A DNA stretch of 64,000 nt from Saprospiraceae bacterium (GCA_016714985.1 JADKBS010000005.1:428501-492500), one strand, 5' to 3'; shown: positions 44,287-53,267, counted from the first letter of the stretch. The notes: generated by a model from the letters alone, not told the origin. A program made the numbers and translations.

Positions 44287-44375
44287 TAACGGTTGATAAA
44301 GGTTGATAAGGGTTGATTGCTCGCATGACGCAGGCCCTTATCAACCACATCAACTTTTATCAACCCTTATCAACC
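44281..44375. repeat. Word-type inverted repeat (GGTTGATAA / TTATCAACC), second copy
   Basis: Left arm with four GGTTGATAA-type words (44281-44317), right arm 44336-44375. It resembles 41821-41916 closely but with a different loop. Confidence 0.88.
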
Positions 44376-44383
44376 ATAACAAA

Positions 44384-45559
44384 ATGAACAAGCCTTTTTC
44401 TCACCTACTCACCATCGCCCTCGTGGCGGCAACCTCCATTTTTATGGTAAATTGCAAAAACGAAACACCGCCTACTGAGGCCGCTGAAACGCCCGCCCCT
44501 GCTGCAATCGCCATTGCTAAAACCTCATTCGGCACAACGGCTGATGGACAAGCGGTGGACAAATTTACCCTAAAAAACAAGCAGGGTATGCAGGTGGACG
44601 TGATTACCTACGGCGGCATCATTACCACCTGGACGGCGCCAGACAAAGCGGGCAACTACGCCAACGTGGTGCTCGGCTACGACAATTTGGCGCAGTACGA
44701 AAAAGCAACGCCGTACTTCGGGGCGCTGATTGGGCGCTACGGAAACCGCATTGCCAAAGGCAAATTCACCCTAGATGGCCAGACCTATCAACTCGAAACC
44801 AACGACGGCCCAAACACCCTGCACGGCGGTGTGAAGGGCTTCGACAAAGTGGTTTGGACGGCCAGCGAGCAGCCCGTGGACAATGGTTCGGCGCTGAAAC
44901 TCACCTATGTGAGCAAGGACGGCGAAGGCGGCTATCCCGGTACCTTGACTTCGACGGTCGTTTATCACCTCACCGACGATAATGCGCTAGAAGTGAGCTA
45001 CGAAGCGACCACCGACAAAAAGACCGTGGTGAACCTGACGCAGCACAGCTATTTCAACCTGTCCGGCGATTTTACGAAGCCCATCCTCGACCACGAGCTG
45101 ACGATTGATGCGGACAAATTTATCCCTGTAGATGTGACCCTCATTCCAACGGGCGAATTGAAGCCTGTGGAGAAAACGCCGTTTGATTTCCGGCAGGCCA
45201 AAACCATTGGAAAAGACATCGAACAAAAGGACGACCAACTGACCAAGGGCAAGGGCTACGACCATTGCTGGGTGTTGAACGGGCAGGGCTTCCGCAAGGT
45301 GTCCACGGCCTACCACGCTGGTACGGGCAGGCTGTTGGAGGTTTCCACGGATGAGCCGGGTATCCAGTTTTATTGTGGCAATTTCCTCGATGGTACTTTG
45401 CCGATGCCGGGCGGTGGCACTTATGCCCATCGCACAGGTTTTTGCTTGGAAACGCAGCACTATCCCGATTCACCGAATCAAAGTTCATTTCCAACCACTA
45501 CATTAGCTCCCGGCGAGAAATACGAAACGAAGACGACGTTTAAATTTTCAGCGAAATAA
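44384..45559 (+). CDS. galM: Aldose 1-epimerase (galactose mutarotase family) lipoprotein
   Basis: About 391 residues from ATG 44384. Leader ATSIFMVNC gives a lipobox, so it is a predicted lipoprotein, unlike the cytoplasmic E. coli GalM. The fold is clear: VDVITYGGIITTWTAPDKAGNYANVVLGYDNLAQYEKATPYFGALIGRYGNRIAKGKFTLDGQTYQLETNDGPNTLHGGVKGFDKVVW (catalytic His in NTLHGG), LTQHSYFNLSGD, and FLDGTLPMPGGGTYAHRTGFCLETQHYPDSPN (catalytic Glu). Interconverts alpha and beta anomers, presumably of L-arabinose here (context). Confidence 0.93.
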   Translation: MNKPFSHLLTIALVAATSIFMVNCKNETPPTEAAETPAPAAIAIAKTSFGTTADGQAVDKFTLKNKQGMQVDVITYGGIITTWTAPDKAGNYANVVLGYDNLAQYEKATPYFGALIGRYGNRIAKGKFTLDGQTYQLETNDGPNTLHGGVKGFDKVVWTASEQPVDNGSALKLTYVSKDGEGGYPGTLTSTVVYHLTDDNALEVSYEATTDKKTVVNLTQHSYFNLSGDFTKPILDHELTIDADKFIPVDVTLIPTGELKPVEKTPFDFRQAKTIGKDIEQKDDQLTKGKGYDHCWVLNGQGFRKVSTAYHAGTGRLLEVSTDEPGIQFYCGNFLDGTLPMPGGGTYAHRTGFCLETQHYPDSPNQSSFPTTTLAPGEKYETKTTFKFSAK

Positions 45560-45648
45560 TGGTGACTCGTGACTCGTGATTGGGTTGGCCCACTGCAACT
45601 ATGGCCCAACGAGTCACGAGTCACGAGTCACCAATCACTAATCACCAA
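45560..45648. repeat. Word-type inverted repeat (GTGACTC / GAGTCAC)
   Basis: Left arm 45560-45590 (GTGACTCGTGACTCGTGATT), right arm 45606-45648 (CGAGTCACGAGTCACGAGTC). It fills the gap before the symporter. Confidence 0.85.
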
Positions 45649-45658
45649 CTTTCAACCT

Positions 45659-47416
45659 ATGCAACCAGTACTAGCGACCATTGATTGGGTAGTCATTGTC
45701 CTTTATTTTCTGCTCATTTTTGGCATTGCCTGGCGGGTCATCCGCAAAGGGAACAACACAACGGACGAATACTTTCTGGCTGGGCGGAACCTCGGCTGGT
45801 TTGTCGTCGGAGCCTCCATTTTTGCATCCAATATCGGCTCGGAACACCTTGTCGGCCTAGCAGGTTCGGGCGCTACGAGCGGCGTGGCAATGGCCCACTA
45901 CGAGCTTCATGCTTGGTGTCTTTTGGTGCTGGGTTGGGTGTTGGCGCCTTTCTACATGCGTTCCAATATCTACACGATGCCGGAGTTTCTGGAAAAGCGC
46001 TTCTCCTCAACTGCGCGTTGGGTGCTTTCGGTGATTTCCTTGGTGGCTTATGTTTTGACCAAAATAGCGGTTGGCATCTTTGCTGGTGGCGTCGTTTTCG
46101 CAGTCCTGCTACCGGAAATGAGCTTCATGGGCTTGGACAGTTTCTGGGTCGGCTCTATCCTCGTGGTGGTTTTGACGGGTATTTACACCATCCTTGGTGG
46201 CCTGTTGGCGGTCGCCTACACTGAGGCTATCCAGACTATTATCCTCATCATTGGCTCTGCATTGGTGACTTATTATGGCCTTGATTTATTGGGCGGCTGG
46301 GCCGAATTGAAGTCCATCGTTGGTTCTGAAATGTTTAACCTTTGGAAGCCGCTCGTTCCAGATGGCATGACAGGCACTTGGGCACCTGTGAAAACCAGCA
46401 CCGAAATGGCTTGGTATTTCAACAGCAACTACCCTTGGCTCGGAATGTTGTTCTGTGCGCCCATCATTGGCCTGTGGTATTGGTGTACCGACCAGTACAT
46501 CGTGCAGCGGATGCTCGGTGCGCCGAACCTGACGGAAGCCCGCAGGGGCACCATTGCGGCAGCATTTTTCAAACTTTTGCCCGTTTTCATTTTCATCGTA
46601 CCAGGCATGATTTGTTATGCGCTGGCCATCAGCGGCAAAAACCAAGAAATCGCCACCGCCCTCTTGGACAGCAACGGAAAACTCATCACAGAGAACGCCC
46701 AGCAGGTGTTCCCGTTGTTGGTGGCCAAAATATTGCCGGCGGGCATCCGGGGCATCGTGGTGGCTGGCCTTTTGGCGGCTTTGATGAGTTCGTTGGCTGG
46801 GGTGTTCAACGCTTGTTCCACCTTGTTCACGATGGACTTGTACCCAAAGTTCCGCCAAAACGTTTCCGAGAAAGACCTCGTTCGGGTGGGCCGGATTGCC
46901 ACCGCCGTGATGGTGGTCATCGGCCTGCTGTGGATTCCCGTGATACAGGGCAGCCGTGGCCTCTACGACTACCTCCAAAGCGTTCAGGGCTACCTCGCAC
47001 CGCCCATTTTCGTGGTGTTCTTCTTCGGCATTTTCAACAAACGGATGAACGCCAAAGGAGCCATGGCGGCCTTGTTGGTTGGCTTCGCAATGGGCCTATT
47101 CCGTTTGGCGATCGACACGCCCGTAGCACTCGGCGACGGCTTCCATTATGAGGAAGGCTCGTTCTTCTGGGTCATCAACAATATCTTCTTCCAATACTAC
47201 AGCCTACTGATCTTCCTTGTTTCTGCTGCCGCAATGGTGCTGGTGAGCTACAATTCCGAGGCACCTAATCCGAAACAGATTCAGGGCCTTACCCTCGGTA
47301 CTGTTTCTGCCGAACAGAAGGCCGAGACCAGGGCCACTTACGGGACAATTGACTATGTTTTTTCTGGACTGGTCATTGTGCTGATTTTGGCGGCTTATCT
47401 GTATTTCCAAGGGTAG
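45659..47416 (+). CDS. Sodium/solute symporter (SSS family), probable L-arabinose uptake
   Basis: About 585 residues with some 14 membrane helices. Seen: TTDEYFLAGRNLGWFVVGASIFASNIGSEHLVGLAGSG, the classical SSS sodium-binding region; FYMRSNIYTMPEFLEKRFS; VVVLTGIYTILGGLLAVAYTEAIQTIILIIGS; YWCTDQYIVQRMLGAPNL (SGLT-like substrate region); AGLLAALMSSLAGVFNACSTLFTMDLY. It resembles the SGLT-like sugar importers. As the last gene of the ara cluster it probably imports L-arabinose with sodium (inference from context). The ATG at 45659 follows repeat DNA; the in-frame ATG at 45569 is within the repeat. Confidence 0.93.
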   Translation: MQPVLATIDWVVIVLYFLLIFGIAWRVIRKGNNTTDEYFLAGRNLGWFVVGASIFASNIGSEHLVGLAGSGATSGVAMAHYELHAWCLLVLGWVLAPFYMRSNIYTMPEFLEKRFSSTARWVLSVISLVAYVLTKIAVGIFAGGVVFAVLLPEMSFMGLDSFWVGSILVVVLTGIYTILGGLLAVAYTEAIQTIILIIGSALVTYYGLDLLGGWAELKSIVGSEMFNLWKPLVPDGMTGTWAPVKTSTEMAWYFNSNYPWLGMLFCAPIIGLWYWCTDQYIVQRMLGAPNLTEARRGTIAAAFFKLLPVFIFIVPGMICYALAISGKNQEIATALLDSNGKLITENAQQVFPLLVAKILPAGIRGIVVAGLLAALMSSLAGVFNACSTLFTMDLYPKFRQNVSEKDLVRVGRIATAVMVVIGLLWIPVIQGSRGLYDYLQSVQGYLAPPIFVVFFFGIFNKRMNAKGAMAALLVGFAMGLFRLAIDTPVALGDGFHYEEGSFFWVINNIFFQYYSLLIFLVSAAAMVLVSYNSEAPNPKQIQGLTLGTVSAEQKAETRATYGTIDYVFSGLVIVLILAAYLYFQG

Positions 47417-47433
47417 CGGATTTGTAATTGACG

Positions 47434-47472
47434 AAAATGGCGGCGTGGCTTTGGGTCATGCCGCCATTTTTT
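47434..47472 (+). terminator. Intrinsic terminator of the ara operon
   Basis: AAAATGGCGGC / GCCGCCATTTTTT with a 15-nt loop, 18 bp after the symporter stop. Confidence 0.88.
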
Positions 47473-48331
47473 ATTCCTCCTTCCCGTCGCCCAATTCCTT
47501 TTGCTTTTTTGCTTCCGCAATTTGCTGCTTGAAATTGCGCTCCGTAACCACCTTAGAGCCAGTCCGTTTCTCGAAAGCCTCAAGGGCATCGCCAGCCGCA
47601 GCACCGCCTTCTTGGGCTGCTGCCTTATTTTCGATAAAGCCCTTTGCGTCCCGGTTGATGACCTCGTTGCGGGTAGCCGTTTCGCCGAGCATGGTGAAAA
47701 TAAGTTCCAAATCCGTCATGTGATCCCGAAGATTCTCCCTTTTCAAATCTTTCAACTTCACGTACTCCGATGGAGTCAACCCAAAGGTCGCCTTCGAGAT
47801 TTCAGCCGTGAGGATGGCGTATTCCAGTCCTTTCTTCACATCCCTCAACTTCCATTCATCGGTGAGCTTGCCCCTGATTTCGATGGATTGTAGCCGCTTC
47901 GCAATCCAGTCCTCGCTGTAGCCGAGTGCTCTGTAATACTGCCTTGCCCGCTCGGCGGCCAGTTCCGGGTTCTCGATTTCTTGGATGCGCTCATAGCCGA
48001 CTTTGGCCAGCCATTGCTTGAACGGTTCCGCTTTCGGGGAAGGGATAGATTGGATGAGACGAAACATACTTTCAGTATTTGCAGCTTCAGTCCCTCTCAT
48101 TTTACCATCCAATGACTTCATTTTCAACTTTTCGGTATTTGCGAAAAGTTCATCATTTCCGCTCTCAGATTGCATCCTTGCTCGCAATTCATTCCAGTAG
48201 CGGCTTGGTTGAGGACTTTCCGACAGCGCTTCAATTACATCAACAATGGAAAACCACCATTCCCCCTTATACCAAACTCTACGGATTTCCTTTTCCTGAA
48301 AAACGGCCAATTTGTTTTGTGCTTCTTCCAT
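47471..48331 (-). CDS. BRO-family (Bro-N) antirepressor-like protein
   Basis: About 286 residues from ATG 48331. The N-terminal Bro-N domain is seen in FQEKEIRRVWYKGEWWFSIVDVIEALSESPQPSRYWNELRARM (residues ~10-52). The conserved C-terminal part has SMFRLIQSIPSPKAEPFKQWLAKVGYERIQEIENPELAAERARQYYRALGYSEDWIAKRLQSIEIRGKLTDEW, FAIL/TAEISKATFGLTPSEYVKLKDLKRENLRDHMTDLELIFTMLGETATRNEV. Such proteins occur in Bacteroidota chromosomes, often in mobile or phage-derived regions, and are presumed DNA-binding. No phage genes lie nearby, so it is solitary. The exact function is unknown. Confidence 0.88.
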   Translation of the reverse strand: MEEAQNKLAVFQEKEIRRVWYKGEWWFSIVDVIEALSESPQPSRYWNELRARMQSESGNDELFANTEKLKMKSLDGKMRGTEAANTESMFRLIQSIPSPKAEPFKQWLAKVGYERIQEIENPELAAERARQYYRALGYSEDWIAKRLQSIEIRGKLTDEWKLRDVKKGLEYAILTAEISKATFGLTPSEYVKLKDLKRENLRDHMTDLELIFTMLGETATRNEVINRDAKGFIENKAAAQEGGAAAGDALEAFEKRTGSKVVTERNFKQQIAEAKKQKELGDGKEE

Positions 48332-48465
48332 GACTTTAGGTTTGAGCGATAAAGGTAAATATTGAAACAAATATTTTCATTAATAAAACAAATAAATTCA
48401 TTTCTTATAAATTTAGAACTTTTTCTTAGCCAACTCATTCGTCCAACTTACCCTATTTTCGCCCC

Positions 48466-49122
48466 ATGAAAAAAGGCATCATCTTCGACATGGACGGCAC
48501 GATGGTGGACAATATGATGGTCCACCACCGGGCATGGCAGCGCAAACTGGCGGAACTGGGACTGGACTTGTCCATTGACGAAGTCAAGGAAAAAATCCAC
48601 GGCATCAACGAGGAAATTCTGGAGCGGATTTTTGGCGACCGCTTCACGGTGGAGGAGCGACGCCGCATTTCATGGGAAAAAGAGGCCGCCTATCGGGAAA
48701 TCTTCCTACCTGAACTGCGGCTCCTTCCTGGTTTGCAGGGCTTTTTGGAAATGGCAAAAGCTGCCAATATCCCAATGGCCATCGGCACGGCAGCACCTAC
48801 GGAGAACGTAGAATTCGTAATGGATAATCTTAGATTGCACCCATATTTCAAAGGGGTTTTCGATGCAAAAAGCGTCACAAAAGGCAAGCCCGACCCCGAG
48901 ATTTTTCATGTAGCCGCTGCCGCAATGGGCCTATCGACCGCCGACTGTCTCATCTTCGAGGACAGCGTGACGGGGGCGGAAGCGGCCCGGAGGGCTGGCG
49001 CTCAGGCCGTCATTGTAACCACGACGCATGGGCGGGAGGAGTTTGCTCATTTCAACCATATCGTTCGGTTTGTGGAGGATTTTGAAGGCTTGGAATTGAG
49101 GAACCTTGGACTGATAGGGTAG
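48466..49122 (+). CDS. HAD-superfamily hydrolase (subfamily IA, beta-phosphoglucomutase-like)
   Basis: 218 residues. Catalytic motif I IIFDMDGTMVDN (the two Asp near residues 8-10), motif II-like IGTAAPTENV, Lys in KSVTKGKPDPEIF and acidic motif IV CLIFEDSVTGAEAARRAG are all present. The helical cap (HHRAWQRKLAELGLDLSIDEVKEKIHGINEEILERIFGDRF) fits sugar-phosphate phosphatases or mutases such as PgmB. Substrate not inferable. Convergent with hisIE, 5 bp apart. Confidence 0.92.
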   Translation: MKKGIIFDMDGTMVDNMMVHHRAWQRKLAELGLDLSIDEVKEKIHGINEEILERIFGDRFTVEERRRISWEKEAAYREIFLPELRLLPGLQGFLEMAKAANIPMAIGTAAPTENVEFVMDNLRLHPYFKGVFDAKSVTKGKPDPEIFHVAAAAMGLSTADCLIFEDSVTGAEAARRAGAQAVIVTTTHGREEFAHFNHIVRFVEDFEGLELRNLGLIG

Positions 49123-49127
49123 GGGCA

Positions 49128-49718
49128 TTACTTCATCCTTCTATGCAAAACAGCCTCCACCTCTGCCAGCGAATGCCCCTTAGCCCGCAGCAATACAAGC
49201 AAGTGGAACACCAAATCCGCAGCCTCGCCAAGGAACAAATCGGGGTCGTCGCCTTGGGCTTCCAAGGCCACTTCAACCCCTTCTTCACCCACTTTTTGCG
49301 CCATTTTTTTGATGCCTTTTTTTATCAAACTGGCCACGTAGCTCCCCTCCGTCGGATTTGTGAAGCGGTCGTTGATGATGGACTCCAATGCGGGCAAGAA
49401 GGCCCCAGCATTTGTTTCCCCGAAGCAAGTAGCACTGCCCGTATGGCAGACAGGGCCATGTGGTTTAGCCTTAATCAAAATAGTGTCCGCATCGCAATCC
49501 GCCAGCACCTCCACCACGTCGAGGAAGTGGCCGCTCGTCTCGCCCTTTGTCCATAGCCGCTGCTTGCTTCGGCTGAAAAACGTGACCCGTTGCTCGGCCA
49601 AAGTCTTCGTCAAAGCTGTCTCGTCCATGAAACCGAGCATGAGCACCACGCCCGTTTTAGCATCCTGAACGATAGCCGGGGCGAGGCCGTCGGGGTATTT
49701 TTTGAAATTGATTTGCAT
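49128..49718 (-). CDS. hisI: Bifunctional phosphoribosyl-AMP cyclohydrolase / phosphoribosyl-ATP pyrophosphatase
   Basis: 196 residues, HisI-HisE fusion. The cyclohydrolase half shows VVLMLGFMDETALTKTLAEQRVTFFSRSKQRLWTKGETSGHFLDVVEVLADCDADTILIKAKPHGPVCHTGSATCF (Zn-binding Cys/His and CDAD). The HisE half shows LESIINDRFTNPTEGSYVASLIKKGIKKMAQKVGEEGVEVALEAQGDDPDLFLGEAADLVFHLLVLLRAKG. Catalyses steps 2 and 3. Last gene of the his operon. The convention of naming HisIE 'hisIE' also applies. Confidence 0.96.
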   Translation of the reverse strand: MQINFKKYPDGLAPAIVQDAKTGVVLMLGFMDETALTKTLAEQRVTFFSRSKQRLWTKGETSGHFLDVVEVLADCDADTILIKAKPHGPVCHTGSATCFGETNAGAFLPALESIINDRFTNPTEGSYVASLIKKGIKKMAQKVGEEGVEVALEAQGDDPDLFLGEAADLVFHLLVLLRAKGHSLAEVEAVLHRRMK

Positions 49719-49743
49719 GGTGATAGTGTTGAAGGATGGTTAC

Positions 49744-49816
49744 ACGGATTTGGCGGATGCGACTGATTTACACTGATTTTTGCAAGAAAAAAAAATCCAT
49801 AGTCATCCGCCCAATC
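49744..49816. repeat. Imperfect inverted repeat in the hisF-hisIE spacer
   Basis: CACGGATTTGGCGGATGCGACT (49744-49765, overlapping halves) pairs partly with AGTCATCCGCCCAATC (49801-49816). Less regular than the other spacers. Confidence 0.5.
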
Positions 49817-49837
49817 TGCCTGAACACCTTATCCGGT

Positions 49838-50593
49838 TCATATCCTAACGGCAACGCCGTTATCCGTTAAATATCTTTTCAAATCCGGCACAGGAATCTC
49901 CCCAAAATGGAAGATGCTCGCCGCCAGCGCCGCATCGGCTTTTCCTTCGGTAAAAATTTCGGTGAAATGCGCCATCCTGCCCGCCCCGCCGCTGGCGATG
50001 ACTGGGATGTGGAGTCGTTCCGAAATGGCCCTCGTCAATTCAATGGCAAAGCCGTTCTTGCTGCCATCGTGGTCCATCGAAGTGAGCAGTATTTCGCCTG
50101 CGCCCCGCTCCTGCGCCTCGTCGGCCCAAGCCAGTGCCCGCACTTCCGTGCGCAGCCGCCCGCCGTTCAGATAGACCCACCAGTCGCCGGCCTCCTGCTT
50201 AGCGTCAATGGCCACCACGATGCACTGGCTGCCGAATTCCCTCGCCAATTCATTGATTAACAGCGGATTGCGCACCGCCGCTGAGTTCACCGACACCTTG
50301 TCGGCCCCAGCCTCCAGCAGCACCGACACATCTGCCACCGAGCCGATGCCACCACCCACGGTAAACGGGATATTGATGGCTTGCGCAATGCGGTGTACCA
50401 GTTCGGCAAATGTTTTTCGACCCTCATGTGTGGCGGTGATATCGAGGAAAACCAGTTCGTCGGCACCCTCGGCGGCATAGCGGGCGGCCAGTTCCACTGG
50501 GTCGCCAGCGTCCCGCAGGTTCACGAAATTGACCCCTTTCACGGTGCGCCCGTCCTTGATGTCGAGGCAGGGGATGATACGTTTTGTAAGCAT
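49838..50593 (-). CDS. hisF: Imidazole glycerol phosphate synthase subunit HisF
   Basis: 251 residues, cyclase subunit of the HisHF heterodimer. Seen: MLTKRIIPCLDIKDGRTVKGVNFVNLRDAGDPVELAARYAAEGADELVFLDITAT (phosphate/catalytic Asp in CLDIKDG), AGADKVSVNSAAV, VVAIDAKQEAGDWWVYLNGG (second catalytic Asp), GAGEILLTSMDHDGSKNGF, IPVIASGGAGRMAHF. Forms AICAR and imidazole glycerol phosphate with HisH. Confidence 0.97.
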   Translation of the reverse strand: MLTKRIIPCLDIKDGRTVKGVNFVNLRDAGDPVELAARYAAEGADELVFLDITATHEGRKTFAELVHRIAQAINIPFTVGGGIGSVADVSVLLEAGADKVSVNSAAVRNPLLINELAREFGSQCIVVAIDAKQEAGDWWVYLNGGRLRTEVRALAWADEAQERGAGEILLTSMDHDGSKNGFAIELTRAISERLHIPVIASGGAGRMAHFTEIFTEGKADAALAASIFHFGEIPVPDLKRYLTDNGVAVRI

Positions 50594-50604
50594 GAGACGA
50601 ATTG

Positions 50605-50684
50605 CTCTATGTCTCTCCGTGCCCTCCGTTCCTCTGTGTTTAAACTAACACGGAGGGTCGGAGGGCACGGAGGAACACAGAGGT
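50605..50684. repeat. Word-type inverted repeat in the hisA-hisF spacer
   Basis: CTCTCCGTGCCCTCCGTTCC (50612-50631) and its complement (about 50650-50675), plus CCTCTGTGTTT / GAACACAGAGG, form a long GC-rich stem with a short loop, filling the 92-bp spacer. Confidence 0.85.
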
Positions 50685-50685
50685 T

Positions 50686-51402
50686 TTAAAGCCAAATTGT
50701 TAAGTTCTCAAAATCCTCATAAATCGCCTTCCCCACAATCGCCCCAGCGCAACCAATCTCCGTCAGTTCTACCAAGTCATTTGGCTGGCTCACGCCACCG
50801 CTGGCAATTAACCGCAGCCCCGGAAATTGCGCCAGCACCCGCTGGTACAGATCGGTGGAAGGCCCCGTCAGCAGCCCGTCCCGCCCGATGTCCGTGCAGA
50901 AAACCTGCTGGACGCCCGCTCTAGTCATTTCCCCCAAAAACTCGAAAAGCCCGATTTCGGTCTGTTCCAACCAGCCGTTGATTGCCAGTTTTTCGTGCCT
51001 AACGTCCACGCCAAGCAGGATTTTTTCAGGGCCATATTTTTCCAACCATTTGAAAAACAATGGCATATCTTTCACTGCCACACTACCGATGGCTGCCATC
51101 GCTGCCCCCGCCTCGAACACCGCCTCAATGTCTTCATACGTTTTGATACCGCCGCTGAAATCAATGATGAGTGAGGTTTCGGCGGCTACTTGTTGAAGTA
51201 TATGTAGATGTTGCGGCTTTCCCGCCCGTGCCCCATCCAAATCCACCATGTGTAATCGCCGGAAGCCAGCCGCTTCGAACTGCTTGGCCACGGCCACGGG
51301 GTCGCTGGCATAGTCGGTACGCTGTGCGAAGTCGCCTTGGCGCAGGCGGACGCAGTGCCGATTAATGAGGTCCATTGCTGGTATTACCTCGGTTTTTTTC
51401 AT
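50686..51402 (-). CDS. hisA: Phosphoribosylformimino-5-aminoimidazole carboxamide ribotide isomerase
   Basis: About 239 residues from ATG 51402, overlapping the hisH end by 4 bp; an upstream ATG at 51492 would read into hisH and is rejected. Seen: EVIPAMDLINRHCVRLRQGDF (catalytic Asp), FRRLHMVDLDGARAGKPQH, IIDFSGGIKTYEDIEAVFEAGAAMAAIGSVAV, QVFCTDIGRDGLLTGPSTDLY (second Asp), LRLIASGGVSQPNDL. (beta-alpha)8 barrel like HisF. Confidence 0.96.
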   Translation of the reverse strand: MKKTEVIPAMDLINRHCVRLRQGDFAQRTDYASDPVAVAKQFEAAGFRRLHMVDLDGARAGKPQHLHILQQVAAETSLIIDFSGGIKTYEDIEAVFEAGAAMAAIGSVAVKDMPLFFKWLEKYGPEKILLGVDVRHEKLAINGWLEQTEIGLFEFLGEMTRAGVQQVFCTDIGRDGLLTGPSTDLYQRVLAQFPGLRLIASGGVSQPNDLVELTEIGCAGAIVGKAIYEDFENLTIWL

Positions 51403-52004
51403 GATTTCAGGTTTAAAAAGTTGCGGAGCAACTGCTCCCCCGCCGCAGCGCTCTTCTCTGGGTGGAACTGCACCCCGTAAAAATTCCGCCACTGAACAGC
51501 ACTCGAAAACGCTTCGCCGTAGTCCGTTTGGGCAATGGTCGCCTCGTTCAATTCCATCGCATAGGAGTGGACAAAGTAGAAAAAAGGATTGGGTGTGATG
51601 TTTTCAAATAATTGATTTTCAAGGGATTGGATGGTATTCCACCCGACATGCGGCACTTTAAGTCGCTCTCCAGTTGAAGTCTCCCCAAGCAGTCGCCTCA
51701 CCTTCGCTGGCACGATTCCAAGACATTCTGTATCGTTTTCCTCCGAGTGTTCCCCCAGCAGTTGCATCCCCAAACAAATGCCCAAAACGGGCTGCGTCAG
51801 GCTGCGGATGACGGTGTCTAAGCCCCGTTCCCGAAGGTAGCGCATGGCCGTACTCGCCTCGCCCACGCCTGGGAAGATGACCCGCTCTGCCGAACGGATT
51901 TCTGCAGGGTCGTCGGTCAAAATGGCGGCTACACCGAGCCGTTCCAAGGCATTCAGCACAGATTGGATATTGCCTGCATTGTAGCGGATGACTGCTATTT
52001 TCAT
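51399..52004 (-). CDS. hisH: Imidazole glycerol phosphate synthase glutamine amidotransferase subunit HisH
   Basis: About 201 residues from ATG 52004 (MKIAVIRYNAGNIQSVLNALERLG). The upstream ATG at 52103 is within the repeat spacer. Catalytic triad region: PVLGICLGMQLLGEHSEEND (nucleophile Cys), and a C-terminal YGVQFHPEKSAAAGEQLL (His and Glu). Supplies ammonia to HisF. Confidence 0.96.
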   Translation of the reverse strand: MKIAVIRYNAGNIQSVLNALERLGVAAILTDDPAEIRSAERVIFPGVGEASTAMRYLRERGLDTVIRSLTQPVLGICLGMQLLGEHSEENDTECLGIVPAKVRRLLGETSTGERLKVPHVGWNTIQSLENQLFENITPNPFFYFVHSYAMELNEATIAQTDYGEAFSSAVQWRNFYGVQFHPEKSAAAGEQLLRNFLNLKS

Positions 52005-52018
52005 GTAGTAGAGTTTGA

Positions 52019-52161
52019 TTGTTGATTGACGATTACATGATTGTTGATTGTTGAAGTAATGGACGATTTTGGATTTTCGATGGATGAAATCATACATTGT
52101 CAATTTGCCATTTTACATTCCATCAACAATCAATAATCATGTAATCTGTTAATCGTCAATC
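52019..52161. repeat. Word-type inverted repeat in the hisB-hisH spacer (GATTGTTGATT)
   Basis: Left arm 52019-52057 (TTGATTGACGATTACATGATTGTTGATTGTTGA words), right arm 52120-52161 (CATCAACAATCAATAATCATGTAAT and AATCGTCAATCAG). Fills the 159-bp spacer. A related word is used at 63421-63570. Confidence 0.85.
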
Positions 52162-52163
52162 AG

Positions 52164-53267
52164 TTATAAAAGGCCTTTGGTCGAGGGCAGCGCATTCCCC
52201 TCCTTCCGCACCGCCATTTTCATCGCTTTCGCAAATGCCTTGAATATCGCTTCGATTTTGTGGTGTTCGTTCTGCCCCTCGGCCTTGATGTTCAGGTTGC
52301 ACTTCGCCGTATCGCTGAAGGATTTGAAGAAATGGAAGAACATCTCCGTGGGCATGTCGCCGACTTTTTCCCGCTTGAATTCGGCCTCCCAAACCAACCA
52401 TGGGCGACCGCCAAAATCCAGCGCTACTTGCGCCAAGCAGTCGTCCATCGGCAGGCAGAAGCCGTACCGCTCGATGCCCCGCTTGTCGCTTAGCGCCTGG
52501 CGGAACGCCTCGCCGAGTGCCAATCCAGTGTCCTCAATAGTATGGTGCTCGTCAATGTGCAGGTCACCCAATGCCTTGATTTTCAGGTCAATACCGCCGT
52601 GGCGAACTATCTGCTCCAGCATGTGGTCGAAGAAGCCGAGGCCCGTGGAGAGTTCCACTTGGCCACTTCCATCCAAGTTGATTTCCACCAAAATATCCGT
52701 CTCCTTCGTCTTTCGGTGGACGCTCGCCTGGCGGTCTGGCCGAAGCAAGTAGTCGCCGATTTCGTCCCAAGTGTCCACCACAAGCTCAGCCTTTTGCTCC
52801 CATTCTCCCAAGGGCAACAAACCTCGGATGCCGATGGCCCTTGCGCCGAGGTTCTTCGCCAGTATGATGTCCGTGTGGCGATCACCAACAACGTAACTGT
52901 TGGCGAGGTCGTAGCTGCCGTTCAGGTAATCGGTGAGCATGGCCGTGCCGGGTTTCCGGGTGGCTAGGCCCTCATGCTGGAAGCTCTTGTCAACATGGAT
53001 GGCATCAAAGACAATACCCTCATTTTCAAGGATTTGCAGCAGTTTGCCCTGCACCCGGTCGAAATTTTCCTGCGGGTAAATATCGGTGCCAAGGCCGTCT
53101 TGGTTCGTCACCATCACGAGCAAGTAGTCGGTCTGCGTCCTGATTTTGTGCAGGTTTCGGATGAGGCCAGGGAGCAGCACCATTTGCTCCAAAGTGTCAA
53201 TTTGGAAAGTTTCGGGCACCTCGTTGATGAGGACGCCGTCCCGGTCGAGGAAGAGTATCTTTTTCAT
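52164..53267 (-). CDS. hisB: Bifunctional histidinol-phosphatase / imidazoleglycerol-phosphate dehydratase
   Basis: 367 residues. N-terminal HAD phosphatase (FLDRDGVLINEVPETFQIDTLEQMVLLPG; VMVTNQDGLGTD; YVVGDRHTDIILAKNLGARAIGI), C-terminal IGPD (ILVEINLDGSGQVELSTGLGFFDHMLEQIVRHGGIDLKIKALGDLHIDEHHTIEDTGLALGEAFRQAL with the two metal-binding HHTIED-type motifs, and EGQNEHHKIEAIFKAFAKAMK). Fused as in Enterobacteria and Bacteroidota. Starts with ATGA overlapping the hisC stop. Confidence 0.97.
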   Translation of the reverse strand: MKKILFLDRDGVLINEVPETFQIDTLEQMVLLPGLIRNLHKIRTQTDYLLVMVTNQDGLGTDIYPQENFDRVQGKLLQILENEGIVFDAIHVDKSFQHEGLATRKPGTAMLTDYLNGSYDLANSYVVGDRHTDIILAKNLGARAIGIRGLLPLGEWEQKAELVVDTWDEIGDYLLRPDRQASVHRKTKETDILVEINLDGSGQVELSTGLGFFDHMLEQIVRHGGIDLKIKALGDLHIDEHHTIEDTGLALGEAFRQALSDKRGIERYGFCLPMDDCLAQVALDFGGRPWLVWEAEFKREKVGDMPTEMFFHFFKSFSDTAKCNLNIKAEGQNEHHKIEAIFKAFAKAMKMAVRKEGNALPSTKGLL

